Positions 16,787 through 25,820 are shown, counted from the stretch's first letter. The stretch is 55,938 nt of DNA from an uncultured Collinsella sp. (GCA_958350755.1 CATWID010000010.1:1-55938); one strand, 5' to 3'. Program-made: numbers and translations. The notes: a model not told the origin generated them from the letters alone.

Positions 16787-17595
16787 GCGAAGAAATCCTC
16801 CTCGTCGCTGGTTGCAGAGTCGCCGGAAACGGCCTGGGTGGCCACGCCCTTCTTGGTGAGGTCGAAGATCTCCTTGTCGCGGAGGCCGGAGGCGATCGCG
16901 ATGATGACGCCAAGAACCGCGATGGCGATCATCGGGAGGCCGAGGTACTGGTAGAGCGTAAAGCCCAAGAAGAAGTAGATGCTGAGCTCGGTGCTCCAGA
17001 GCATCTGGAGCAGGAGCGCCATACCAACGGCGGGCAGGAGGGCACCCACGGCGTTGAGGCCGTTCATGACATTGGCCGGAATCTGGTTGACAATGGCGGC
17101 AACGGGCTCGGCGCCAAGGTAAACGCCGAGGAAGGCGATGAGTGCAAAGGCGGCGTACTTAACAAACCACAGAACGTAGTGCTGGAAAGCAAGGCCCTTC
17201 TCGTTACCCTCGGCGGCCATCTTGTCGAGGGTGCCAGCGAAGAACGCAAGGAACACGTTGTTCATGAAGATCGAGAGGAACGCGGTGACGACGCCCACGG
17301 GAACAGCCAGCGTGATGGCGGCACCCTGATCGATGCCGGCGCCAACGGTGAAGGCGACGGCGAGGGCGGTCGCGGTAACGGGCTCGGCGGAGATAGCGCC
17401 ACCGATGTTCACCGCGCCCATGAAGATCGCCTCAAGAGAGGCACCGATGATAACACCGGTCTTGACGTCGCCCATCAGGAGGCCTGCAACAAGGCCAACA
17501 ACAAGAGGACGCTCGATCATGCACTGACCGAGAAGCCAGTTACCACCGTAGCAAATCAGCACGGTCAACCAGGCCATTAATGCCAACCCAATCAT
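16783..17595 (-). CDS. PTS mannose/fructose/sorbose-family subunit IIC
   Basis: About 270 residues, very hydrophobic, with the ManY/AgaC features ERPLVVGLVAGLLMGD and GASLEAIFMGAVNIGG. RBS AAAGGAAG precedes ATG 17595. Start and stop positions show that it is transcribed between IIB and IID. A small hairpin at 17619-17636 lies just upstream. Confidence 0.93.
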   Translation of the reverse strand: MIGLALMAWLTVLICYGGNWLLGQCMIERPLVVGLVAGLLMGDVKTGVIIGASLEAIFMGAVNIGGAISAEPVTATALAVAFTVGAGIDQGAAITLAVPVGVVTAFLSIFMNNVFLAFFAGTLDKMAAEGNEKGLAFQHYVLWFVKYAAFALIAFLGVYLGAEPVAAIVNQIPANVMNGLNAVGALLPAVGMALLLQMLWSTELSIYFFLGFTLYQYLGLPMIAIAVLGVIIAIASGLRDKEIFDLTKKGVATQAVSGDSATSDEEDFFA

Positions 17596-17618
17596 TTGAC
17601 TTCCTTTCTTTCATTTCA

Positions 17619-17636
17619 TTTGGCCGCCTGGCCAAA
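17619..17636 (-). other. Inter-cistronic hairpin between PTS IIB and IIC
   Basis: TTTGGCC (17619-17625) pairs with GGCCAAA (17630-17636) around GCCT. There is no T-run. It may adjust mRNA stability or IIC expression within the operon. Confidence 0.5.
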
Positions 17637-17641
17637 TCCCC

Positions 17642-18145
17642 TTATTTCCCCGCCGCCTCGATCAGACTCTTGAGAGAAGTCTTGGAATTGGACGGGATAA
17701 GCTGATGGAAAACCGGAATACCCTGCTCGCAAAGCTCCTTCGCGGCCTCGAGCTCATCCGGGTTGAGCATGATCGTGGAGTTGAGGGCGACCTTGCTATC
17801 CGGATCGGACTTGTCGAAGCGGCCGACGTTGGCAACGTTCACGCCCTCAATCTTGCCCGGCGCGCCCTTAACGAGCTCAAGCACGTCACGCACGCAGTTG
17901 GTGAGCGCGAAGATGCGCATGGAGTCCGCGCGCGGATCGTTCGCGATGCGGCAGGCATCCGGAACGTCCTTGACGAGGAGTTTCTGGCCCGCCGGCGTAC
18001 CCATGGAAAGCGTCATGCGAAGGGCGTCGCTCTCCACGGCGTGCTTGTTGGCGACGATGATCCTGGTGGTGTTGAGCTCCTTGGTCCACACCAGGGCGAC
18101 CTGTCCGTGAATCAGACGGTCATCGACTCGAACCTGAACAATCAT
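17642..18145 (-). CDS. PTS mannose/fructose/sorbose-family subunit IIB
   Basis: About 167 residues. The N-terminal RVDDRLIHGQV carries the phosphohistidine (about residue 14) characteristic of mannose-family IIB proteins. Here IIB is a separate cytoplasmic protein, not fused to IIA. It phosphorylates the sugar during passage through IIC/IID. Confidence 0.94.
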   Translation of the reverse strand: MIVQVRVDDRLIHGQVALVWTKELNTTRIIVANKHAVESDALRMTLSMGTPAGQKLLVKDVPDACRIANDPRADSMRIFALTNCVRDVLELVKGAPGKIEGVNVANVGRFDKSDPDSKVALNSTIMLNPDELEAAKELCEQGIPVFHQLIPSNSKTSLKSLIEAAGK

Positions 18146-18174
18146 TGCTTCCTCTCTCTACTTGTTAGTACTCT

Positions 18175-18603
18175 CTAATCAAAGAAGTCTCCCTCGGACT
18201 CCTCGTTGTCCGCGGCCTTGCTCGGAGGCTCGACGACCTGCATCGTCGCCCTCGCCAGCTCGACGCTCTGCTTGATCGAATCTGCCGTGACCGGCTCGGC
18301 GCCGAGGAGCGTCTCGATCACGAGGCCGAGGTTCATACCGGTGACGTGGACGATCCCGCGCTTCTCCGGCTCCATAAGGACGACCTTCTGGAAGACGGAA
18401 CCACCGTAGATGTCGGTGAAGATGATGGCCTCGTCCTCAGGGCCCACCGAGTCAATAAAGGCCTGGATGCGAGGGGTGAAATCGGAGTCGTCCACGTAGC
18501 AGTCAACTGCCTCCACCATGTCCGCCATGCCGGTCAGGATTCCGATCGAGCTCCTGATTCCGCTTGCGAGGTGGCCGTGCGACGCGACAAGAACTTTCTT
18601 CAT
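18175..18603 (-). CDS. PTS mannose-family subunit IIA
   Basis: About 142 residues of the EIIA-Man fold. The phosphohistidine is in VASHGHLASG (His at about residue 9). TDIYGGSVFQ matches the conserved GGSP/A region. A short acidic tail (EESEGDFFD) follows. It starts 10 bp after the aldolase stop and takes phosphate from HPr. Confidence 0.93.
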   Translation of the reverse strand: MKKVLVASHGHLASGIRSSIGILTGMADMVEAVDCYVDDSDFTPRIQAFIDSVGPEDEAIIFTDIYGGSVFQKVVLMEPEKRGIVHVTGMNLGLVIETLLGAEPVTADSIKQSVELARATMQVVEPPSKAADNEESEGDFFD

Positions 18604-18613
18604 CGAGTCTCTC

Positions 18614-19468
18614 CTAGAGCGAATAGTGGTTGGGGTTCAGAAGCTGGATCTTGCTGACGACGAACGCGCGCATGTCGGGGGCGGCGTCCATCAGGAGGCC
18701 TATGCCGTTGCCGTCGTTCTTACCGGAGTTGATGTCCTTCTCGAAGGCGCGGTACATGGAACGGAAGTACTCCGTGGCGATGTTGAACTTACTCATGCCG
18801 AGGTTCACGGCCTCCTGGAGCTGCTCGTCGGGGATGTCGGAGCATCCGTGCATGACGAGGGGGACGCTGACGGCCTCCCTGCAGGCCTTGATGCGCTCCA
18901 TGTCGAGGTTCGGGACCTTGACATAGGGGCCGTGGGCATTGCCGACGGCGATGGCGAGCGAGCCGCAACCGGTGCCCTCGACAAACTCCTCGGCGAGGTT
19001 CGGGTCGGTGTAGTGGTCGCTGTTCACGAAGTCGTTGGCGTCAGAGCCGTTGCCGACATGGCCGAGCTCGGCCTCGATGTCGACGTCGAAGATCTTGGCG
19101 ACCTGGACGACGTCCTTCGTGAGCTGGAAGTTCTCCTCATAGGGAAGTGAGGAGCCGTCGACCATGACGGATGGGAAGCCGGCCTTGACGCCCTTGACGG
19201 CGATCTCGTAACCAGCGGAGTGATCCTGGTGGACGGCGACGGGCACGCTCGCGCGCTCGGCGTAATAGCGGGCGGCGAAGGCGATGATGTCGAGGGCGCA
19301 GTGGTCCTCGAAGCCAGGCCAGTACTGGATGATGATGGGCATGTGCTCATCCTCGGCGGCCTGGATCGCATAACGGATGGTCTCCGTATTGATGACGTTA
19401 ATCGCGGGCACGCCATAGTGGTGCTCGGTCGCATATTGAAGAAGCTCGTTGACCTTGATGAGTGACAT
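18614..19468 (-). CDS. Class II fructose/tagatose-bisphosphate aldolase family protein
   Basis: About 284 residues. Zinc and catalytic motifs of class II aldolases are present: HQDH (about 82-85), EAELGHVG, VGNAHG and MHGCSDIPDEQ. Compared with KbaY/GatY (HLDH, GRLG, LHGASD) several flanking residues differ, so it is a divergent member and may use a different ketose phosphate. It cleaves a ketose 1-phosphate or 1,6-bisphosphate to triose phosphates. It sits between the MFS and PTS IIA genes, which makes it the likely catabolic enzyme for the PTS product. Confidence 0.85.
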   Translation of the reverse strand: MSLIKVNELLQYATEHHYGVPAINVINTETIRYAIQAAEDEHMPIIIQYWPGFEDHCALDIIAFAARYYAERASVPVAVHQDHSAGYEIAVKGVKAGFPSVMVDGSSLPYEENFQLTKDVVQVAKIFDVDIEAELGHVGNGSDANDFVNSDHYTDPNLAEEFVEGTGCGSLAIAVGNAHGPYVKVPNLDMERIKACREAVSVPLVMHGCSDIPDEQLQEAVNLGMSKFNIATEYFRSMYRAFEKDINSGKNDGNGIGLLMDAAPDMRAFVVSKIQLLNPNHYSL

Positions 19469-19582
19469 CTTTGTCTTCCTTTCACCTGAATAATCATTGG
19501 ATCGGACAGTTCTCAGCTCGTCAGCTGGTTGAACACGAAGCGAAGCGCGAGGCAGGCAGGCGCTTGCGAGGCGCGGTGGAGC

Positions 19583-20785
19583 CTATGCGGCCGCCTGGCC
19601 CTCAGGCTGCGGCGCCGCGCTTCGACGCCATAGCACGTACGCCACAAGAGCAGCGACTGCAGCAATCGTTGAAGCGAGGGCGAAGGCCAGGAAACCCGCG
19701 TGCGTGCCGAGCGCGTCGCACGCCCAACCGCCAAACAAGTTCGCAACCACGACGGACAGACCGCTCTGGACCATCGCGAAGGCGCTCTGACCTCGAGCGC
19801 GACAATCCTCGTAGGTGTGGTTGGCAATGTAGGTAACGCAGGAGTAGTAAACGGTCATGTAACTCACGCTCTGCAGCAGCTGTCCGCAGATCATGACCGG
19901 GACGATGCCGGTGCCCACGAGCACGAGCCTGAGAGCCGCCATGAAGCAGGAAAAGATCAGGAGGTTCATCTCGCCGAAGCGCCTGACCAGCTTGGAGGAG
20001 ACGAGCAGGATGGGGATCTCGCTCGCAGCGGAGACCGCGCTCAGGACGCCCACGAGGTTCTGACCCTCGCCAAGCTCGACCGCGTAGCGGCCCAAGAACG
20101 CCCCGATGAAGCCAATCGCGGCCGAGCTGATGAAGGCGAAGACCAAGACGAATGCGATCTCATTGCTGGTGAACAGCGAGAGGAGGCCCTTTCCGTGGGA
20201 GACCTTGGGATCGTCCGCAGCATTGGCGCGAACTCCCGCCTCGGGGAGGCGCCACATGTGAGCCGCGAAGGCCACCAGCGCGGCGGAGACCACCGCGAAC
20301 TGGATTTGAGGAGCCACGTCAAGCAGCCAGCCGGCGATCAGGACGACGATGGCGTAGCCGATGGTGCCACCCATGCGAATGCGAGAAAAGTCCAGGCCAG
20401 AGCGATCCGCGAGCTCGATGACGAGGGAGTCGCTCAGGGGCAGGAGCCCCGAGAAAAACGCCGAGAATGCAAAGGTTACGAGAAGGACCGGGACGAACGT
20501 CGACGCCAGGTAATACAGCGGAGCGAGTACCGCCGCCGCAAGGCAGAGGGCCACGATGACCGCGCGGCGGCGCCCGAGCTTGTCGGCGATCGTCGACCAG
20601 AGCGGCTGGATGGCGAGCGCACACACCGGGGTCGCCGCGAGGAGGATGCCGGTCTGGGCCGCGCTGAGGCCGAGGCTCGTGTAGTGAGCGGAGAGAAACG
20701 GCGAGTACACGCCCGCGCAGACCCAGTAGAGTACGTTCGCGAAGAACAGCGAAGTCATGCTTGCGTTTGTCTTGGCGTTGTGCAT
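19583..20785 (-). CDS. MFS transporter (MFS_1_like / LacY-like sugar carrier)
   Basis: About 400 residues, 12 hydrophobic segments, MFS loop motif ADKLGRRRAV after TM2. The N-terminal pattern (NVLYWVCAGVYSPFLSAHY) resembles the nucleoside/oligosaccharide-H+ symporter type. RBS AGAAGGGAGAAG precedes ATG 20785. It is probably the first gene of the minus-strand operon, 114 bp before the aldolase. Having both an MFS carrier and a PTS suggests either two forms of the substrate or export of a by-product. Confidence 0.85.
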   Translation of the reverse strand: MHNAKTNASMTSLFFANVLYWVCAGVYSPFLSAHYTSLGLSAAQTGILLAATPVCALAIQPLWSTIADKLGRRRAVIVALCLAAAVLAPLYYLASTFVPVLLVTFAFSAFFSGLLPLSDSLVIELADRSGLDFSRIRMGGTIGYAIVVLIAGWLLDVAPQIQFAVVSAALVAFAAHMWRLPEAGVRANAADDPKVSHGKGLLSLFTSNEIAFVLVFAFISSAAIGFIGAFLGRYAVELGEGQNLVGVLSAVSAASEIPILLVSSKLVRRFGEMNLLIFSCFMAALRLVLVGTGIVPVMICGQLLQSVSYMTVYYSCVTYIANHTYEDCRARGQSAFAMVQSGLSVVVANLFGGWACDALGTHAGFLAFALASTIAAVAALVAYVLWRRSAAPQPEGQAAA

Positions 20786-20870
20786 CGTGCTTCTCCCTTC
20801 TTGCTCGCCGGGTGCCTGTCTGGGCTTCGAAGTGATTCACCATCAAGCGTGAAACGGAGTTGCGAGGCGT

Positions 20871-21016
20871 TGAAACAATGTTCTGTTGTTTCATCGTTTT
20901 CGTGCCGTTGTTTCACGACTCATAAGATAGCAGCTCAAGCTGAGATTGCGCCGAGGAAGTACCGATTTACCGTGAACGGTAGGAAATCAGCGGTGAAACG
21001 CTATTTCACCGCTGAT
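20871..21016. promoter_or_regulatory. Palindromic operators between MFS carrier and RpiR genes
   Basis: Two candidate operators share TGAAA/TTTCA half sites. The first is TGAAACA (20871-20877) with its inverted partner ending at 20893. The second is ATCAGCGGTGAAA (20986-20998) paired exactly with 21004-21016. A smaller one, TACCGT/ACGGTA, lies near 20968-20981. The region separates the divergent carrier and regulator genes, so it is the likely site of RpiR binding and of both promoters. Confidence 0.6.
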
Positions 21017-21085
21017 GAAACATTTTGCTTAATTTTCACCTCTCTTGACCTAAGATACAAAGCAAGCTAGGACCAAGGAGTAACC

Positions 21086-21949
21086 ATGGATAAGACAGGG
21101 GATGTGCTCAGCCACATCTGCGCGGTCATGAGCAGCCTATCCCCCTCGGAGAAGGCAATCGCAACGTATGTGCTCGACCACCCGTCGGATGTCGCAACGA
21201 TGACCGTCCGCGAACTCGCCGCAGAAACCGGTACGTCACCGGCGTCTGTTTCGAGATTCGCAAGGACGCTTGACTACCGAACCTATTCGGACATGCGTCT
21301 GGCGCTCGGCATATCCATCAGCAGGGCATCCGGCGAAGAAAAGGCCACGGACGGCAGGATTACTCTGGACGACGTCGAGGGCTCCATCAAGTACGTCCTG
21401 TCTCACAAGGTCAAGGAGCTCTCCCAAACCGCCTCGCTCATTGACTCCGATGACTTTTCGGCAGTCGTCAATCTGCTCCACAACGCCAACCTCGTCCTGA
21501 TCGCGGGCGTCGGCAACTCGATTAACATGGGCGTAAACGCGGCGTTCAAGCTCTCGCAGGTTGGAGTCAGAGCGTTTTGCCCCAGTACCACCGAAGCCAT
21601 GGTCTCCGTCGCAACCAGCCTCAAGGAGAATGACGTTCTGCTCGTCATTTCGACGTCCGGATACTCGAAGCGCCTCGTCAACATATTCGACTCTGCCGAG
21701 GATTCGAACACCCCCATCATCATGATCACAGACAACCCGGATACGCCGCTCGCGAAGCGTGCCACGCATATCATCCGAGCCATCTCGCGAGATCAGGCCA
21801 TCACCGGAACCGAGATCGCCTTCTCGCACAGCTCGATCAACTTCGTCATCGAGCTGCTGTTCCTCTTCCTGACCTCTTGCTGGGATGACCCGGTAGAGTT
21901 TAACAGGATCATCTCGAAGAATCTCATGGGAGACAAGCAATACAGCTAG
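21086..21949 (+). CDS. MurR/RpiR-family transcriptional regulator
   Basis: About 287 residues. N-terminal HTH_6 domain (about 1-77; MTVRELAAETGTSPASVSRF) and C-terminal SIS sugar-phosphate-binding domain (about 125-260; IAGVGNSINMGVNAAFKLSQ, LLVISTSGYSKR). RBS CAAGGAG precedes the ATG. It is divergent from the MFS/aldolase/PTS operon and probably regulates it in response to a phosphosugar. Confidence 0.93.
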   Translation: MDKTGDVLSHICAVMSSLSPSEKAIATYVLDHPSDVATMTVRELAAETGTSPASVSRFARTLDYRTYSDMRLALGISISRASGEEKATDGRITLDDVEGSIKYVLSHKVKELSQTASLIDSDDFSAVVNLLHNANLVLIAGVGNSINMGVNAAFKLSQVGVRAFCPSTTEAMVSVATSLKENDVLLVISTSGYSKRLVNIFDSAEDSNTPIIMITDNPDTPLAKRATHIIRAISRDQAITGTEIAFSHSSINFVIELLFLFLTSCWDDPVEFNRIISKNLMGDKQYS

Positions 21950-21998
21950 GACGACGCACGCCGGCGCACCGATGCCCAGACCGAAACGGGAGGACCCC

Positions 21999-22826
21999 TT
22001 GATAAAGCTCATCCTCGCAGACATGGATGGGACCCTGTTGCCGTTTGGCTCAAGGGTCGTATCGGAGCGCACGCACAGCGCGATTCTTTCGGCGCTCGAT
22101 GCGGGCATCGCGTTCGGCCCCGCAAGCGGGCGCGACTACGCCGACCTGGCCGATGCCTTTGACGGCGACGCGCGCTGTTTCTCGACCGGCATCATGGCCA
22201 ACGGAAAGAAGGTCTTCTCCAGCGGCGAACTCGTGTTCAAAAAGACGCTCTCGACGGAGGCCCTCGTCAAGCTCGATAGCGCTGTACGCCCCTACGCGGG
22301 GACGTCACTCTGGCTAGTCGCCGATATCGATGAGACAGGCAAGCGCTGCGAGCAGTTCCTCTGCGCCGTCGAGCCTGGCGACGAATTCGCCTTGGAAGTC
22401 GTTAAGGACTCCGGAAGAGACATGGCGCTCGGAGACGTGCCCACGAACCGTGACGTCATAACCGCCGGCATCTTCGTCAACGTCAGCTCCGCCCCGACGG
22501 AAGTCGTTCGGAGTCGATGCAAGGAAGCCTGCCCAGAACTTGATTTCCCCTCGCCCGTCCCATTCTTCCTCGATGTTGTTCCGGCTGGCTGGAGCAAGGT
22601 AAACGGACTCGACGCGCTTCTCGGCAGCCTTGGGGTCACGCTGGACGAGGTCGCTTTTATCGGAGACTCGGAAAACGACGTGACGCTCCTCGATAAGGTG
22701 CCGAACTCCTACGCAGTCGCGGGCGCGATGCCAGAGGCGAAGGCCGCGGCCCATCACCTGATCGGGAACGCAGCCGAGGACTCCGTCGCGAAGCTCATCG
22801 AACAGATTGTCCAGCAGCGAGGCTAG
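21999..22826 (+). CDS. Cof-type HAD hydrolase (sugar phosphatase)
   Basis: About 275 residues. HAD motif I is ADMDGTLLPFG, with KVNGLDALLGSLG and the acidic FIGDSENDVTLL at the C-terminal end. It is a Cof/YidA-type phosphatase of sugar phosphates. I favour a TTG start at 21999 because GGGAGG lies 7 nt before it and the motif then begins at residue 6; ATG 21972 has no RBS. It is co-directional with the RpiR gene. A detoxifying role for excess phosphosugar from the PTS fits the context (inference). Confidence 0.85.
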   Translation: MIKLILADMDGTLLPFGSRVVSERTHSAILSALDAGIAFGPASGRDYADLADAFDGDARCFSTGIMANGKKVFSSGELVFKKTLSTEALVKLDSAVRPYAGTSLWLVADIDETGKRCEQFLCAVEPGDEFALEVVKDSGRDMALGDVPTNRDVITAGIFVNVSSAPTEVVRSRCKEACPELDFPSPVPFFLDVVPAGWSKVNGLDALLGSLGVTLDEVAFIGDSENDVTLLDKVPNSYAVAGAMPEAKAAAHHLIGNAAEDSVAKLIEQIVQQRG

Positions 22827-22878
22827 GGTTCCGCCAGCGTGGCATGCGCTGCGTGCCTCGTCATCCGTTCGTGGCGCG

Positions 22879-23028
22879 CTACCTCGTGACGATCCAGAGC
22901 GTGGCCATCGTCGCGACGCCGATGCCTACGATGAGCGCGGCCCACAGGACGCGGACCACGGGGTTCATGTCGCCCGCCACCACCATGTCGTTCGCGTGCC
23001 AGAACCAGCTCTCGTTTCCCTTGCGCAT
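22879..23028 (-). CDS. Small single-pass membrane protein, unknown function
   Basis: About 49 residues, starting MRKGNESWFWHANDM. A good RBS (GGGAGGGC) sits just before the ATG. The N-terminal half is hydrophilic and Trp-rich; a strong transmembrane helix follows (VLWAALIVGIGVATMATLWI, about 27-46), ending in VTR. Family unknown. It lies alone on the minus strand in the gap between the HAD phosphatase and rlmKL. Support comes from the RBS and the clean TM segment only. Confidence 0.5.
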   Translation of the reverse strand: MRKGNESWFWHANDMVVAGDMNPVVRVLWAALIVGIGVATMATLWIVTR

Positions 23029-23246
23029 GATGCCCTCCCTTAGCCTCGATTACGCCATCTATGGCCGAGCAATCGCAGGTCACGTGCCATGGATTTGCCC
23101 TACGCCCAGCTTTCAGTTCTGTAAGGCGGCGGGAGCCTGTGCGAGGCCCCGAGTCCTGAGGCTGTTGCAATGAAAATGGGAATCAAGGGGCACGCATCAA
23201 TCATATGGGTTCCTTTCGGGGGCGAGAGTAAACGAAGCATCCATCA

Positions 23247-23252
23247 TATAAT
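23247..23252 (+). promoter_or_regulatory. Possible -10 box of rlmKL
   Basis: A perfect TATAAT lies 27 bp before the rlmKL ATG. No convincing -35 is seen. The rest of 23029-23279 holds nothing else that I recognise. Confidence 0.4.
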
Positions 23253-23279
23253 GGAGCGACGCAACCAGAGAGGTCACCC

Positions 23280-25817
23280 ATGGAATTTTATGCAAGCTGC
23301 CCCGAGGGCTTTGAATCCGCACTCGCCGACGAGCTCAAGCGGCTCGGGCTTTCGCATGTCCGCCGCCTGAAGGGCCGCGCTACGTTTGAGGGCGAGCTTG
23401 AGCAGGGCTATCGCGCGTGCCTGTGGTCGCGCCTGGCGAGCCGCGTGTTCGTGGTACTCGAGCGCTTTGAGGCGCAGGATGCCGACGAGCTGTACGATAG
23501 CGTTTACGACATCGCCTGGGAGACCATCATCCGCCCCGGCGCCACCATCGCCATTACCGCCCGCGGCGTGACCGAGCAGCTGCGCAACACGCGCTTCTCG
23601 GCTTTGCGCGCCAAGGACGCACTGTGCGACCGCCTGGCCGAGACCACGGGCCGTCGTGCCGATGTCGACGCCGCCGATCCCGACGTTCACCTGCTGCTTT
23701 CGCTGCGTCAGCGCCGTGCGAGCATAAGCCTGGACCTTTCGGGCGACCCGCTGTTCAAGCGCCTGCCGCCCGCCGCGACTCGAGCCGGCGAGGGCGCGCA
23801 CGTGCTGCGCCCCGACTACGCCGCCCTGGTGCTTTCGCAGGTCGGCTGGACCGCGCTGTGCGAGCGCGAGCTGACGGCCGACGACTACGAAAACGAGGCC
23901 CTGCCCGCGCTGGTCGACGCCTCATGCGCCGGCGGCGGTCTGCTGCTGGAGGCCGTGAACATTCTGACCGACCGCGCCCCGGGCGCTGCACGCGAGCGCT
24001 GGGGCTTTGAAGGCTGGCAGCTGCACGACGCCGCTCTGTGGAAGCAGCTACTTGCCGAGGCACGCGAGCGCGAGGCGGCAGCGCGCGAACGCCAGGCACG
24101 CATCGTCGCCGTGGACATTGACCCCGCCGCCCGCAAAACCGCCGAGCGCATGGTCAAGTGCGCCGGTTACAAGCGCTTTGTCGATTTTTGCGCCGCCAAG
24201 CCCGCCACCGTGCTGGACCATGCGGGCGCTGTCGCCGGCGCCGCCGTGGTCGCAGACACCACCGAAACTCCGCTTTCGCTCATGCACGACGCCATGACGC
24301 TGGTCGGCGAGCTGCGTCGCGCGCCCGAGCTTGCCTCGGCGCCGGTCGCCGCGCTCACCCGCGATGGCCTTATGGCCCGCGCGCTCCATGCCGAGCCCGC
24401 GCACTCAATTGCCGTCATGCCCAACAACGAGGAGGCGACTATTGAGGTTTGGCCCTCGCTCGACCACGCCGCCGCGGCATTTGAAGCTGCGACCAGCGCG
24501 GATGCCGAAGATGAAGCCGCCAACACCCCCATGCCCGAGCCTGCCGCCATGCTCGACCTGGGCGACGGCAAGCCGCTACCCGTGCTCATCCCCGAGTCCG
24601 GGCAATTCGCCAACCGCCTGCGCAAGAACGTACGCCTGCGTCGCAAGTGGGCCAAGCGCGAGGGCGTGAGCTGCTACCGCGTCTACGATGCCGACCTGCC
24701 CGACTACTCCGCCGCCATCGATCTGTACGAGGGTTGTCCACAGACTCCGGGCCGCTGGCTCGTCATCGCCGAATACGCCGCGCCCAAGACCATCGACCCC
24801 GCACTGGCCCAGGCCCGTATGCTCGATATTCTGGCCATCGCGCCGCGTATCCTAGATGTCCCAGCCGAGCATGTGCACGCCAAGGCCCGCATGCGCTCGC
24901 GCGGCGGCTCGCAGTACGGCAAGCAGGGCGCCGGCAAGGGCGGATCGGGCGAACGCGCCAATATCGCGCGCCGTCGCCTCCCGCTCATCGAAGAGGGCGG
25001 CCTCACCTTTGCCGTCAACTTTGACGACTACCTGGACGTCGGCATCTTCTTGGACCACCGCGTCACCCGCAACCTGGTGCGCGAGCACGCCAAGCAGGCG
25101 CGCCGCTTCCTCAATCTGTTTGCCTACACCGGCACTGCCACCTGCTACGCGGCCGATGGCGGCGTCGAGGAGACCGTGACGGTCGACCTCTCCAATACCT
25201 ATCTGGACTGGGCCGAGCGCAACATGCGCCAGAACGGCTTTGTGGGGCCTCAGCATCATTTTGTGCGCGACGACGTGCTCGCCTGGATTCGCGACCAGCG
25301 CCAGACGCGCAACCGCTGGGACCTGATCTTTGTCGACCCGCCCACGTTCTCGAACTCGTCCAAGATGGGCCGCCGCACCTGGGATGTCCAGCGCGACCAT
25401 GTTGAGCTTTTGGCTGGCGTATCGCGCCTGCTCGCGCAGGGCGGCCATGCCATCTTTAGCTGCAACCTGCGCGGCTTCCGCCCCGAAACGCGCAAGCTCG
25501 CCCGCGCGGGCGTGGTGCTGGAGGACATTACGGCGCAGACCATCCCCGAGGACTTCGCGCGCAACCAGAAGGTGCACCACTGCTACATCGTGCGCCGCCT
25601 GCCCATCGAGGACGCCATGGCCGAGGTCGGCTTTAGCGCCGAGGAGATTGCCGAGCGAACCGAGGAACTGCGCAACCCCGAGGCCCGCAAGCCCCGTGCG
25701 GCAGTACCCGCGCACGCGCAGGCCGGCGACCGAGGACCGCGCGGCAACGGCAAACCCTCCCCCGCCGGCAAGCCCAAAAAGAAGAGGTTCTACGCCAGCA
25801 AGCCCAAGGGCAAATAA
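23280..25817 (+). CDS. rlmL: RlmKL-type 23S rRNA methyltransferase (RlmL half degenerate)
   Basis: About 845 residues in the RlmKL layout: N-terminal ferredoxin-like/THUMP region (1-160), RlmL methyltransferase domain (about 180-420), RlmK domain (about 440-790), basic tail. RlmL makes m2G2445 and RlmK m7G2069 in E. coli. In the RlmL half the SAM motif expected as CGSGT is ASCAGGG (about 214-220), and the NPPYGE motif is replaced by ADTTETPL (about 323-330). Both are catalytic signatures, so this half is probably inactive. The RlmK half keeps NLFAYTGTATCYAADGG and VDPPTFSNSSKM. RBS GAGAGGT precedes ATG. Confidence 0.88.
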   Translation: MEFYASCPEGFESALADELKRLGLSHVRRLKGRATFEGELEQGYRACLWSRLASRVFVVLERFEAQDADELYDSVYDIAWETIIRPGATIAITARGVTEQLRNTRFSALRAKDALCDRLAETTGRRADVDAADPDVHLLLSLRQRRASISLDLSGDPLFKRLPPAATRAGEGAHVLRPDYAALVLSQVGWTALCERELTADDYENEALPALVDASCAGGGLLLEAVNILTDRAPGAARERWGFEGWQLHDAALWKQLLAEAREREAAARERQARIVAVDIDPAARKTAERMVKCAGYKRFVDFCAAKPATVLDHAGAVAGAAVVADTTETPLSLMHDAMTLVGELRRAPELASAPVAALTRDGLMARALHAEPAHSIAVMPNNEEATIEVWPSLDHAAAAFEAATSADAEDEAANTPMPEPAAMLDLGDGKPLPVLIPESGQFANRLRKNVRLRRKWAKREGVSCYRVYDADLPDYSAAIDLYEGCPQTPGRWLVIAEYAAPKTIDPALAQARMLDILAIAPRILDVPAEHVHAKARMRSRGGSQYGKQGAGKGGSGERANIARRRLPLIEEGGLTFAVNFDDYLDVGIFLDHRVTRNLVREHAKQARRFLNLFAYTGTATCYAADGGVEETVTVDLSNTYLDWAERNMRQNGFVGPQHHFVRDDVLAWIRDQRQTRNRWDLIFVDPPTFSNSSKMGRRTWDVQRDHVELLAGVSRLLAQGGHAIFSCNLRGFRPETRKLARAGVVLEDITAQTIPEDFARNQKVHHCYIVRRLPIEDAMAEVGFSAEEIAERTEELRNPEARKPRAAVPAHAQAGDRGPRGNGKPSPAGKPKKKRFYASKPKGK

Positions 25818-25820
25818 CAA

